A stretch of DNA of 64,000 nt from the NCBI GenBank assembly GCA_900065925.1, contig LN890280.1, forward strand, positions 302,451-366,450, read 5' to 3'. This stretch comes from Nitrosotalea devaniterrae. GTDB taxonomy: Archaea > Thermoproteota > Nitrososphaeria > Nitrososphaerales > Nitrosopumilaceae. Shown in pieces: positions 53,498 through 61,883 of this stretch (position 1 is its first letter; every line of letters starts with the position of its first letter). Under the pieces are notes generated by a model, which was given only the letters and a program-made list of their open reading frames with translations, was not told where the DNA came from and did not search any database. Both the position numbers and the translations under genes were made by a program.

Positions 53498-54291
53498 TCA
53501 TAGATTGTCATACCCATCTTAACCGATATGAATCTCTAGAAAAAATAGTATTACTTGAAGATCGTGTAAAAGAATTACTTGTTACAATGGTGAGCAATAA
53601 TGTAGATTATGCACTTGTTCTTTCTTCATATCTGGTAAACGAAGGAAGACCATCTACAGAAGACTTGATTCAATCAGTAAAAGGACACGACAATTTAGGA
53701 ATCATTGCAGGATATAGCATAGATAATCACACTGATGAGGATCTGAAAAATTATAGAACATGGATCAAGGATGGATTAGTGAAAGGCTTGAAGATTTATT
53801 CTGGTTATGAACATTATTATCCGTACGATCAAAAATATCAAAAAGTTTACGACTTGTGTATGGAATTTGATGTGCCAGTTATGATACATACAGGAGATAC
53901 ATTTTCTGAAAAAGGCAAACTACGATATTCTCACCCACTAAATATTGACGAATTGGCAGTAGACAATCCCGAATTAAAAATAGTCATGTGTCACTTGGGA
54001 AACCCATGGATTGAAGATTGTCAAGAAATTGTATACAAAAATGACAATGTTTATGCAGATATGTCTGGTCTTGCAGTCGGTAGATTTGACCATTTTTTTG
54101 AAAAAATAATGGTCGAAAAAGTTGCAGAATTGATCAATTATGCAGGTGAGCCACGTTATCTTTTGTATGGCACTGACTGGCCAATATCGGATATGGATTC
54201 ATATCTTAATTTTGTTGCAAAGTTGAAATTAAAGCCAAAGTTTAGGGAGGAGTTAATGTACAAAAACGCTAAAAGACTTTTCAAAATCTAA
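53494..54291 (+). CDS. TIM-barrel amidohydrolase (Amidohydro_2/ACMSD-like)
   Basis: 265 residues. Metal ligands are visible: DCHTHLN (HxH) at the start, MIHTGD, VMCHLGNPW and the Asp of LLYGTDWPIS. The fold is that of the amidohydrolase-2 group (decarboxylases and hydrolases). It probably acts on a substrate related to the acetyltransferase upstream with which it overlaps by 4 nt. The reaction is not identifiable. Convergent with mscS, 4-nt overlap. Confidence 0.88.
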   Translation: MIIDCHTHLNRYESLEKIVLLEDRVKELLVTMVSNNVDYALVLSSYLVNEGRPSTEDLIQSVKGHDNLGIIAGYSIDNHTDEDLKNYRTWIKDGLVKGLKIYSGYEHYYPYDQKYQKVYDLCMEFDVPVMIHTGDTFSEKGKLRYSHPLNIDELAVDNPELKIVMCHLGNPWIEDCQEIVYKNDNVYADMSGLAVGRFDHFFEKIMVEKVAELINYAGEPRYLLYGTDWPISDMDSYLNFVAKLKLKPKFREELMYKNAKRLFKI

Positions 54292-56060
54292 TAATCATCA
54301 GATAGGGATATGTCCCCAACTCCAAATTGTGATTTGATTTTTTCCCGCTCTGCATCTACTTTGGAGATTTCTTCAGATTCTTTTTTTTCATCTCCTTGAT
54401 AAATAGTTCTTATCGGCCATGGTATTCGTATACCATGTTTCTTAAATTCTTCATATAATATCATACGCATATCTGTCTGTACTTTAAAATGTGATCCGAA
54501 ATCCTTTGCATACACCCATAAGGAAAAATCCAATGAGGATTCATTAAAGTCTTCAAATCTCACTACTGGTTGATCAATGTCTGCAAGAGTATTTTTATCG
54601 CATCCGCAACTTGGTTTATCTTTCTCCAGATATGGGCAACTTTTTTGAATAACTAGATGTCTTCCCTTTTCATCTTTAGACTTAATCATGGTCAATTTTC
54701 CAACTTTGATCAATATGGATGCCACTTGTTTCGGATCATTAAGATATGAAACTCCAACTTTAACTGTGGCCGGAACATATGAAAATTCTTTTGTGAAATT
54801 TAGAATCTGTTCACTCATCAATTGATTAGTAGGGATGATTGCTAATGATTCATTGAGTGCATGCCTTATGTATATGACTCCAGGGGTTATACTGTGTACA
54901 TATCCATTAAATCCAGTGTTTAATTGGATTCTGTCTCCTTCTTGTATTATCTTGTTCTTTCTAATTACTACATATGCAAAGTAGTTTTCCATAGTTTGCT
55001 TAAGTGCTAATCCTACTCCTACTCCAAGCCCACCTGTCGCAGTAGCAACAACCACAAGATCTACGCCCCACCATGCAATTACGCCTAAGATAGTCACAAT
55101 GAAAATTCCCGCTGGAAGGATTTGACTAACGGATCTAGGCATTGATTTTTGTTTTTGTTCAAAGTATCCAGGAGGTTTGCCCCCGGGAATAACATATTCA
55201 TAATCATTAAGCCGCTTGACTTCCATCCAGTCATCTATTGAATAAACCTCGTGGGGTCCAGATTTCAGACTCATTACACGCCCAGAAGCATTGTTTCCAT
55301 TCAAACAAAAATTCAGATATCGATCATATTTTTCTCGCTCGGTTTCTTTCCATTTCCCAAATGGATCTTTTATGATTGCTTGATAACTTCCAATGGTCAT
55401 TCCGCCTATTCGATAATTTTCTAAATGTCTGCGACCCTCTTCCGTATCAAGATATTTTTGAAATTCCTCTCTAGTAAATTCTATGGGAATTTCTGTAGGA
55501 GACATCCACTTGAAAAACTTGTGAAATAGATCTGGAGTATTTTTACAAATACCGTATCGTTTTCCACTACATACATCACAGTTACCGCATGGATCATCTA
55601 CAAAACCGCGTTTTATCTTCCAATTCTCAAAATCGTCTCTTTCTTTTTGATCCGAATCACGCTTTCGCAAAATAATGGGAACCAATTGAGATATTGTGTA
55701 TCCAATAATTAGAATATTAATAGAATTTAGGATCATGGCAAAAGTTTGTTTCACATCGTGCATTCCAGTAAATGGGACCTCTGATTCATCAAATAGATCG
55801 TAAATTTGAATGTAAAAATTTGTAGTGGATATTAAGGCCAAGGCAAAAAATGGTAATACTGCTTTTCGTATAAAACGTGAAAGATGAGGCCGGACATAAC
55901 TGAATTTTAGCCTACGAATCCAATTTGCAAATTTATAATAAATTGAAAAAATTGTTACTAGGCCAACTATCAAAATGAATAATTGAATCTGGAGATCACT
56001 ATTTGACAGTATTAAGGATGAAAGATTTTGAATTTGGCCAGATGAAATCGGGTCTACCAT
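54288..56060 (-). CDS. MscS-family mechanosensitive channel with two cysteine clusters
   Basis: 590 residues, twice the size of E. coli MscS. Membrane helices at about 25-42, 66-84, 108-132 and 314-345, with the pore helix TATGGLGVGVGLALKQTMENYFAYVVI (about 340-366) and the MscS beta domain IIQEGDRIQLNTGFNGYVHSITPGVIYIRH. A large cytosolic insert between the third helix and the pore (about 133-313) holds Cys158, 161, 164 and 172 (CGNCDVCSGKRYGIC). A second cluster lies in the C-terminal domain: Cys475, 485, 487. Metal, Fe-S or thiol sensing is inferred. Preceded by the same 16-bp near-palindrome as arsM. Confidence 0.9.
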   Translation of the reverse strand: MVDPISSGQIQNLSSLILSNSDLQIQLFILIVGLVTIFSIYYKFANWIRRLKFSYVRPHLSRFIRKAVLPFFALALISTTNFYIQIYDLFDESEVPFTGMHDVKQTFAMILNSINILIIGYTISQLVPIILRKRDSDQKERDDFENWKIKRGFVDDPCGNCDVCSGKRYGICKNTPDLFHKFFKWMSPTEIPIEFTREEFQKYLDTEEGRRHLENYRIGGMTIGSYQAIIKDPFGKWKETEREKYDRYLNFCLNGNNASGRVMSLKSGPHEVYSIDDWMEVKRLNDYEYVIPGGKPPGYFEQKQKSMPRSVSQILPAGIFIVTILGVIAWWGVDLVVVATATGGLGVGVGLALKQTMENYFAYVVIRKNKIIQEGDRIQLNTGFNGYVHSITPGVIYIRHALNESLAIIPTNQLMSEQILNFTKEFSYVPATVKVGVSYLNDPKQVASILIKVGKLTMIKSKDEKGRHLVIQKSCPYLEKDKPSCGCDKNTLADIDQPVVRFEDFNESSLDFSLWVYAKDFGSHFKVQTDMRMILYEEFKKHGIRIPWPIRTIYQGDEKKESEEISKVDAEREKIKSQFGVGDISLSDDY

Positions 56061-56079
56061 TTCATATTTTACCTTTTAT

Positions 56080-56095
56080 GTTTACTTTGTAAACT
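56080..56095. promoter_or_regulatory. Second copy of the 16-bp near-palindrome, upstream of the MscS gene
   Basis: GTTTACTTTGTAAACT, identical to 28489-28504, lies 20-35 nt before the MscS ATG (56060). It overlaps the expected TATA/BRE position of a leaderless transcript. Confidence 0.6.
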
Positions 56096-56242
56096 GTTGA
56101 TGAACGAAAATTAGCTATTATTATCAATCCACTACATAGAAAATTATTTTTATAAAAAAATATTTTCATTTTATTTTTTTGTTTTTATCATTGTTAAATC
56201 TTCTCCACAAAAAATAAAAATCATAAAAAATATTTGCGAACG

Positions 56243-56252
56243 AAATAAATAT
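56243..56252 (+). promoter_or_regulatory. TATA box of the KamA-type gene
   Basis: aaataaatat lies 21-30 nt before ATG 56273 and fits a leaderless mRNA. The rest of 56096-56242 is very AT-rich with no gene. Confidence 0.45.
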
Positions 56253-56272
56253 GATGAGCGATATAATAAAAT

Positions 56273-57673
56273 ATGGTTTTACAGCAATTTGATGATTCGT
56301 GGGGCAGATTTAATTCTCCATCATACAAATCATATACATTAACAAATTTTCGTGATATACCACAAATAAAAAAATTATCACGTGAAAAACAATTTGAAAT
56401 AGAGGTCGTAGGAAATGTTTTGCCTTTTAAGACTAATAATTATGTGGTAGAACAACTCATAGATTGGAAAACGGTTCCAAATGACCCCATATTCATCCTA
56501 AACTTTCCTCAAAGAAATATGCTAAAACCCAAACATTATCTTAAGATGGCAACTGCTTTGGAAAAAGGTTTAGAGAGAAAAAAGATCCAAAAAATTGCCA
56601 ATGAAATACGACTACAATTAAATCCGCACCCTGCAGGTCAGATGGAACACAATGTTCCGCAACTAAGAGATGGAACCAAATTGTATGGGATGCAACATAA
56701 ATACAAAGAAACGGTTCTTTTCTTCCCAAGCCAAGGACAAACATGCCATGCTTACTGCAGTTTCTGTTTTAGATGGCCTCAATTTGTGGGCATGGAGGAG
56801 CTCAAATTTGCAATGCGTGAGACCAATTCTTTAATCCAATATTTGAAAGAGCATCCTGAAGTCACAGACATTCTCTTCACAGGGGGAGACCCTATGATCA
56901 TGAAAGCAAGTCTGCTTTCACAATACATTGATTCTATACTTGATGCAAATCTACCAAACCTAGAAACTATTCGAATTGGTTCAAAAGCATTATCTTATTG
57001 GCCTTACAAATTCACATCAGATAACGATTCACAGGAAATGCTTGACTTGTTCAACAGGGTAACAAGAAGAGGAATACATCTTTCGTTTATGGCTCACTTT
57101 AATCATCCAGTAGAGCTTTCAACTGATGCTGTCAAGGCTGCAATCCATTCCATACGGGGAACTGGTGCACAGATTAGAACCCAGTCTCCCGTTCTAAATC
57201 ACATTAATGACGATCCTAATCTTTGGGCAGAGATGTGGAAAAAACAAGTATCTTTAGGATTGATTCCGTATTACATGTTTGTCGTAAGAGATACTGGGGC
57301 ACAACATTATTTTGGAGTACCACTGATACGAGCACAGGAAATATTTAGAGACGCATATCAGCAAGTAGGTGGGCTTTGCAGAACAGTCCGAGGTCCAAGC
57401 ATGTCTTCCACCCCAGGCAAGATCCAAGTTTTAGGAGTTACCAAAGTGGGCAAACTAAAAGCTATTGTCATGAGATTTCTACAGGGAAGGGATCCCAAAT
57501 GGGTTCAGAGACCATTTCTTGCAAAGTATGATAGAAAAGCAATTTGGATTGATGATCTAAAACCATTCTCAGATAAGAAATTCTTTTTCGAAGATGGATT
57601 GGAAAAAATATTGAATAAAGATACTAAAGTTTCTGGAAGTGATAACAGTACAGTCCATGGCGGACCTCCATAA
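56273..57673 (+). CDS. KamA-family radical SAM aminomutase-like protein
   Basis: 466 residues. The 4Fe-4S/SAM motif CHAYCSFC (Cys158, 162, 165) has the CX3CX2C spacing. TGGDPMIM (203-210) and the PLP-lysine region SSTPGKIQVLG (Lys383) are as in lysine 2,3-aminomutase relatives. The classic PLP motif is PGGGGK, here STPGK, so this is a divergent subfamily and substrate is not assured. A role in beta-amino-acid osmolyte synthesis is possible. Followed 20 nt later by glutamine synthetase. Confidence 0.87.
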   Translation: MVLQQFDDSWGRFNSPSYKSYTLTNFRDIPQIKKLSREKQFEIEVVGNVLPFKTNNYVVEQLIDWKTVPNDPIFILNFPQRNMLKPKHYLKMATALEKGLERKKIQKIANEIRLQLNPHPAGQMEHNVPQLRDGTKLYGMQHKYKETVLFFPSQGQTCHAYCSFCFRWPQFVGMEELKFAMRETNSLIQYLKEHPEVTDILFTGGDPMIMKASLLSQYIDSILDANLPNLETIRIGSKALSYWPYKFTSDNDSQEMLDLFNRVTRRGIHLSFMAHFNHPVELSTDAVKAAIHSIRGTGAQIRTQSPVLNHINDDPNLWAEMWKKQVSLGLIPYYMFVVRDTGAQHYFGVPLIRAQEIFRDAYQQVGGLCRTVRGPSMSSTPGKIQVLGVTKVGKLKAIVMRFLQGRDPKWVQRPFLAKYDRKAIWIDDLKPFSDKKFFFEDGLEKILNKDTKVSGSDNSTVHGGPP

Positions 57674-57693
57674 AACAATTTTTAATAAATAAT

Positions 57694-59139
57694 ATGACAG
57701 AGACTAACATAATTGAAAAAATCCAAGAACAGAATGTTGATTTTGTCAATTTTTGGTTTGTAGATATTTTTGGGGAACTTCACAGTGTAGGAATACCATC
57801 TTACTCACTTACTGAAGAGCATTTTAAAAATGGTCTTGAGAAACTAGATGCAAGTTCTATTCGTGGGTTCAAATCAGTCAATAAATCAGACATGATACTT
57901 CTTCCTGACTCAACTACTTTCAAAATATTACCACCTGATTATGATGACAATAAAAGAAAAAATGCTAGAATCTTTGTCGAACTTTGTGAAATTTCAGATT
58001 CTGTTCAGACACGATACAATCGAGATTCTAGAGGAATAGTCACAAAAGCCGTAGATGAATTAAAAAATTTTGGATTAACCAGAGCAGTTTGGGGACCTGA
58101 ACTTGAATTTTTTATATTTGATAAAATTAGTTTATTTCCATCACCAATTGGTGCTACTCAATCATATGGAGGTTCTGGATATTCAATAGAATCAAGTGAA
58201 GCACCGTGGACTAGAGGAAACGCAAGCAGCAGAATAGATCTAAAAGGTGGATATTATCCTGCACAACCAAAAGACACACTTGAAGGCATAAGAAAAGACA
58301 TCTGTGATGACATGTACAAATATTTTCAGATAAAAGTAGAGGCACAACATCACGAAGTTGCCACCTCTGGACAGTGTGAGATAAATCTACTACATGATGA
58401 TACTATTATTTCGGCTGACAATGTTGTTACTGTAAAAAATCTTGTAAAGGTAAAATCAAAGAAAAATGGAAAGGTTGCAACTTTTATGCCAAAACCAATC
58501 TATGGTGATAATGCATCAGCAATGCACATGCATCAAAGTGTTTGGAATAAAGAAAAAAATATGATGTACGATCCAAATGATAAAGTAGCTGAACTTAGTC
58601 AATTGGGCAGATACTATATCGGAGGTTTGCTTGATCATGCAGATGCACTATGTGCAATATCTAATCCTACTACTAATTCGTACAAAAGACTTGTACCAGA
58701 TTTTGAAGCACCGGTAAACGTATGCTGGGGAATAGGTAATCGATCATCTGCAGTTAGAATACCAATGTATTCAAGAGGAAGCGAAAAGAGTAAAAGAGTA
58801 GAATATCGGGTTCCAGACCCTACTGCAAACATATACCTTCTTGAAGCGGCATTGCTCTTGGCAGGTCTTGATGGAATAAAAAATAAAAAAGATCCAGGTG
58901 ATCCTGTTGAAGAAAATGTCTATAGACTCACACCAGAACAAAAAAGAAATTACAAAATAAGATCGCTCCCAAGTACTCTGAGAGATGCTTTGGAATCACT
59001 AAAAAGTGACCTAAAGTTTATGGAACAGACATTTACCAAGGATTTTCTTGATACCTACATATCTGTGAAATATGTAGAGCATAACGCTTTTGCACAAACT
59101 CCAACCCCGTGGGAAGTTTCAATGTACATTGATGTGTAA
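57694..59139 (+). CDS. glnA: Glutamine synthetase (type I family)
   Basis: 481 residues. Ligates ammonia to glutamate. Metal and ATP motifs: WGPELEFFIFD, EVATSGQCEINL, then AMHMHQSVWNKEKN, NPTTNSYKRLVPDFEAPVNVCWGIGNRSSAVRIP and RVEYRVPDPTANIYL. The bacterial adenylylation site NLYDLP is not visible near the C-terminus. Same strand and close to the KamA-type gene, so possibly one transcript. It could instead be a GlnA-like gamma-glutamylamine ligase, since catalytic-loop residues cannot be fully judged by eye. Confidence 0.9.
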   Translation: MTETNIIEKIQEQNVDFVNFWFVDIFGELHSVGIPSYSLTEEHFKNGLEKLDASSIRGFKSVNKSDMILLPDSTTFKILPPDYDDNKRKNARIFVELCEISDSVQTRYNRDSRGIVTKAVDELKNFGLTRAVWGPELEFFIFDKISLFPSPIGATQSYGGSGYSIESSEAPWTRGNASSRIDLKGGYYPAQPKDTLEGIRKDICDDMYKYFQIKVEAQHHEVATSGQCEINLLHDDTIISADNVVTVKNLVKVKSKKNGKVATFMPKPIYGDNASAMHMHQSVWNKEKNMMYDPNDKVAELSQLGRYYIGGLLDHADALCAISNPTTNSYKRLVPDFEAPVNVCWGIGNRSSAVRIPMYSRGSEKSKRVEYRVPDPTANIYLLEAALLLAGLDGIKNKKDPGDPVEENVYRLTPEQKRNYKIRSLPSTLRDALESLKSDLKFMEQTFTKDFLDTYISVKYVEHNAFAQTPTPWEVSMYIDV

Positions 59140-59305
59140 TTAATTAGGCATACAGGCGATCTAATGTTCTTGGGTTTACCTGTCTTTCCTACGATCTTTT
59201 TGCGTTGCTCTTCTGTAAATACAGTTTGTTTTTTATCACGTAAAAAAGTTCTAACAATATTTCATAATTTTGTTTCATAATTAAGCTAATGATCGTTTTA
59301 CATAC

Positions 59306-59337
59306 TAGTACACACTGCAATCTATGTTATTGAAATA
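59306..59337 (+). repeat. Copy A of the 32-bp inverted promoter element
   Basis: 31 of 32 bases match the reverse complement of 61349-61380. Begins TAGTACACACTGCAATC and ends TATTGAAATA, the latter serving as a TATA-like box 22 nt before GTG 59359. Confidence 0.8.
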
Positions 59338-59358
59338 TGATGGTTAAAGAAACAATAT

Positions 59359-59586
59359 GTGAGAGAAACTTATGTTCTCATAAACTGTGATCTTGGAAAA
59401 GAACAACAAATTGTCAATTTTCTTCAGAAACTACAGGGAATCAGAGAAGTACAAGCTACGCATGGAGTATACGACATAATAGCAAAAATTGAAACAAGGA
59501 CAGGGAGAGAATTAAACGATACAATACGAACTAAGATTCTAAGCTTGAAGCAAGTTAACAGTGTAATTACACTACAAGCAGAATAA
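59359..59586 (+). CDS. Stand-alone RAM (Lrp/AsnC ligand-binding) domain protein
   Basis: 75 residues, only the RAM domain: TYVLINCDLGKEQQIVNFLQKL and THGVYDIIAKIETRTGRELNDTIRTKI. It has no DNA-binding helix, so it may be a partner that joins other Lrp-like proteins as a heteromer, or an amino-acid sensor. Start GTG at 59359, just after the 32-bp promoter element that also precedes the 61323 gene. Follows glnA by 219 nt. Confidence 0.87.
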   Translation: MRETYVLINCDLGKEQQIVNFLQKLQGIREVQATHGVYDIIAKIETRTGRELNDTIRTKILSLKQVNSVITLQAE

Positions 59587-59679
59587 TCAAAGCATCAAAA
59601 ATTAGTTCACACTGATAATTAAATTATATTATATTATGATTCTACTCATGTTGCAATCTGGTTTCATCATTTACACTTT

Positions 59680-60282
59680 CTACGTTTTCTTTTTCTTCAT
59701 GGCAAATTTCATCCATATCAAGATTATTGCAACTGCGGCCCCTGCTGCAACTAAAATATATTGAAAGATAGGCCCAAATTTTGTTGATACTGGAACATTG
59801 AAAATATATGTTACAACATTGTGATCCTTATCAACATTATACAAATCTATTTTTAATACGTGATTTCCTGATTGTGTAAATGTATAATTTGTATTCCATG
59901 AACTTCCATCGTGGTATTGTGGAAGAAATTCATGTACTAATACATCGTTATGATATATTCTCACTCCCATTGTAAAGTGATTAACACCAATTTCAGCATA
60001 GTTTGATTTATCCCCGTAGGTGCCTTGATTATAATTGAAGACTTTGAATTGTATGTGAGTAACTTGGTCCATTGCTGGAATGATTGGCTCTGTTGTAATG
60101 ATTACCTCGTAATTTCCTATGACCTCCGAATCTGAATTTAATGCGTCAGGCTGCCAATTCAATATTCCAAAAATTCCTTCAAGGGATACATTGTGAAGTG
60201 GTAACTCAGCGCTTGCATAATGGAAAGTAAAAAAAATTAAAAAACAATAGCACATGGATAAAATTATTTCTATTTTTTTCAC
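59680..60282 (-). CDS. Exported Ig-like protein with C-terminal membrane anchor, 200 aa
   Basis: Signal peptide about 1-25 (IILSMCYCFLIFFTFHYASAE), a beta domain with a FixH/YtkA-like feel (QVTHIQFKVFNYNQGTYGD, HNDVLVHEFLPQYHDGSSW, GNHVLKIDLYN) and a membrane helix (about 172-192) followed by KKKKT. Faces outward. Several His are present, so copper handling is possible but only inference. Start GTG at 60282. Divergent from the similar gene at 60396. Confidence 0.75.
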   Translation of the reverse strand: MKKIEIILSMCYCFLIFFTFHYASAELPLHNVSLEGIFGILNWQPDALNSDSEVIGNYEVIITTEPIIPAMDQVTHIQFKVFNYNQGTYGDKSNYAEIGVNHFTMGVRIYHNDVLVHEFLPQYHDGSSWNTNYTFTQSGNHVLKIDLYNVDKDHNVVTYIFNVPVSTKFGPIFQYILVAAGAAVAIILIWMKFAMKKKKT

Positions 60283-60395
60283 TTGTTATGTCAATCGTGG
60301 ATCGCTTAAAAATTATACACATGTTTCTTAATTCTCTGCAAAAATAGAAAATCATTATAATGTATTATAAGTAAAGATGATACTCAAATTCTTAA

Positions 60396-60968
60396 ATGAA
60401 AGTAAGTTCAAATTTTAAATTTTTAAAAGTTATAAAAATGGTGCTTCTCTGTTGTATTGTTTCAGTTCCTAGTTTACCGTCATATGGTCATCTTTATGGC
60501 TTGAACTATCAGGATTGGAAAAATCCCAGTAACAATATTCACATTCAATTTGATACAATTCCATCTACTCCAAGTGTGGGTAAGAACTCTACTATGGTAT
60601 TTAGTGTTCAAAATCTAAAAACAGGTGAACATATCAAGGATTTCAACGAAACTATTACGGTGGTAAATAATCCTGAACCTAACTCAACTCCAGATGGCCT
60701 CATACATAAATTTAAAACTAGTACAATACATGAAACTGATTTCTCGCAGGACTATGTCTTTCCAAGTGGAGGAACTTATTACATCTGGTTACGAATTGAT
60801 ACTCCAACTACCATAAATATTGCAAAATTCACAGTTTTTGTTTCATCACCACAATTTCAATTTCTTAACATGAGTCTCATTTTATTACCGGTGGTAATTG
60901 TAGTTACAATATTTGCTGTAATATTGATGACCGTTGCATATTATGTTTACAAAAAAAAGCCTAAATGA
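60396..60968 (+). CDS. Exported Ig-like protein with C-terminal membrane anchor, 190 aa
   Basis: Signal peptide about 12-31 (KMVLLCCIVSVPSLPSYG), a beta domain (IPSTPSVGKNSTMVFSVQNLKTGEHIKDFNETITVVN... FPSGGTYYIWLRID), then a membrane helix (about 160-184) and YKKKPK. Same architecture as the divergent 200-aa protein, so the two are probably partners or duplicates of one kind. Resembles FixH/YtkA-like folds. No firm function. Confidence 0.75.
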   Translation: MKVSSNFKFLKVIKMVLLCCIVSVPSLPSYGHLYGLNYQDWKNPSNNIHIQFDTIPSTPSVGKNSTMVFSVQNLKTGEHIKDFNETITVVNNPEPNSTPDGLIHKFKTSTIHETDFSQDYVFPSGGTYYIWLRIDTPTTINIAKFTVFVSSPQFQFLNMSLILLPVVIVVTIFAVILMTVAYYVYKKKPK

Positions 60969-61098
60969 AAACTTCTCGATAGCAAATTAGGCACAACAGA
61001 ACTCGAAAATATATTTTGTAGTAACATGTCAGGAGTATCTCTTTTTTAAACTAGGAGAAATCTAAGCCGTTTTTAAATAAAAAAATTATGAAAATGAA

Positions 61099-61323
61099 TC
61101 ATTTTTGATGTGGTTTTCCGCGTTTAATTGTTGTCACAATCCCAATGCCACTCATAACACCAGCTACTGCCATTGCTGCTGTCCATGCAATAGATTCCAA
61201 TGGTCCATGTGGATCATCTGCAGTTGTTAATGCAAATGCATGTGGAGCAATGGTAAAGACAACAATTAGGGATATGCCAAATAATGCAATCATTGATTTG
61301 GTTTTATCTGCTAATGCTTTCAT
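61099..61323 (-). CDS. Small two-helix membrane protein, 74 aa
   Basis: Helices at about 10-31 (IALFGISLIVVFTIAPHAFA) and 43-64 (SIAWTAAMAVAGVMSGIGIVTT), the first possibly a signal peptide, with a basic end (KRGKPHQK). No family recognised. Preceded by copy B of the 32-bp promoter element, in the same arrangement as the RAM gene. Confidence 0.72.
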   Translation of the reverse strand: MKALADKTKSMIALFGISLIVVFTIAPHAFALTTADDPHGPLESIAWTAAMAVAGVMSGIGIVTTIKRGKPHQK

Positions 61324-61348
61324 TACGATTCATACTATGGTATCATTG

Positions 61349-61380
61349 TATTTCAATAACATAGATTGCAGTGTATACTA
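61349..61380 (-). repeat. Copy B of the 32-bp inverted promoter element
   Basis: Reverse complement of 59306-59337 with one mismatch. It lies 26 nt before the 61323 ATG. The opposite end, CAGTGTATACTA, points to the divergent gene at 61416, so the site may be bidirectional. Confidence 0.8.
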
Positions 61381-61393
61381 TCTAGCATTTATG
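61369..61393 (+). promoter_or_regulatory. Upstream element and TATA of the SRPBCC-tfb operon
   Basis: Starts CAGTGTATACTA and ends in a TATA-like TTTATG (61388-61393), 23-28 nt before GTG 61416. 22 of 25 positions equal 63685-63709. Confidence 0.6.
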
Positions 61394-61415
61394 CCACGTT
61401 CTAGAGAATTATGTT

Positions 61416-61883
61416 GTGATTGAAATCACTGCAAAGGTAATGATCAACTCTACTGTTAAAAAAGTCTGGAGTGTCATATCTGCAATTGAAAGGGATCCTT
61501 ATTTTTGGAAAGGAATGATCAGAGTGAGAAACAAATCACGTGATGGCAATGTGTTTACCAGAGAGGTGACATTGAGTAACTCCGATAAATGCTATCAAAA
61601 AATTATTCTTTTTTACCTAGAAGGCATTCACATAAAGTGGACTAGAGGAACGCTGACTGGCGTAAAAGATATTTTATTGACTCAGATTGGAAACCAGACT
61701 CTTTTGGAAGTTCAAATGAATTATACAATAAACGGAATTGCACAACTTCGTTCAAGACACATTTCAGAAGAATTGCGAGATGAAGCTGAGTTGGCATTAC
61801 AATTGATAAAAGAAGACATTGAAAAAATTCAGTCATTTGAAATTAAAGAAAGAAAACAATGGGTTGACTTGATCCGTGAGTAA
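61416..61883 (+). CDS. SRPBCC-fold (START/polyketide-cyclase-like) protein
   Basis: 155 residues. AKVMINSTVKKVWSVISAIERDPYFWKGM is the typical start of the helix-grip fold. Beta strands follow, then a long C-terminal helix (EELRDEAELALQLIKEDIEKI). It binds a hydrophobic ligand in a cavity, identity unknown. Overlaps the TFB gene by 8 nt, so a ligand-responsive link to transcription is conceivable. Start GTG at 61416. Confidence 0.8.
   Translation: MIEITAKVMINSTVKKVWSVISAIERDPYFWKGMIRVRNKSRDGNVFTREVTLSNSDKCYQKIILFYLEGIHIKWTRGTLTGVKDILLTQIGNQTLLEVQMNYTINGIAQLRSRHISEELRDEAELALQLIKEDIEKIQSFEIKERKQWVDLIRE

Noticed and set aside
59306-61380. Mobile element with 32-bp terminal inverted repeats
   Set aside because: No transposase, no target-site duplication (CATAC versus TCTAG outside), and each copy sits at promoter distance from a start codon. 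Kept as regulatory element.
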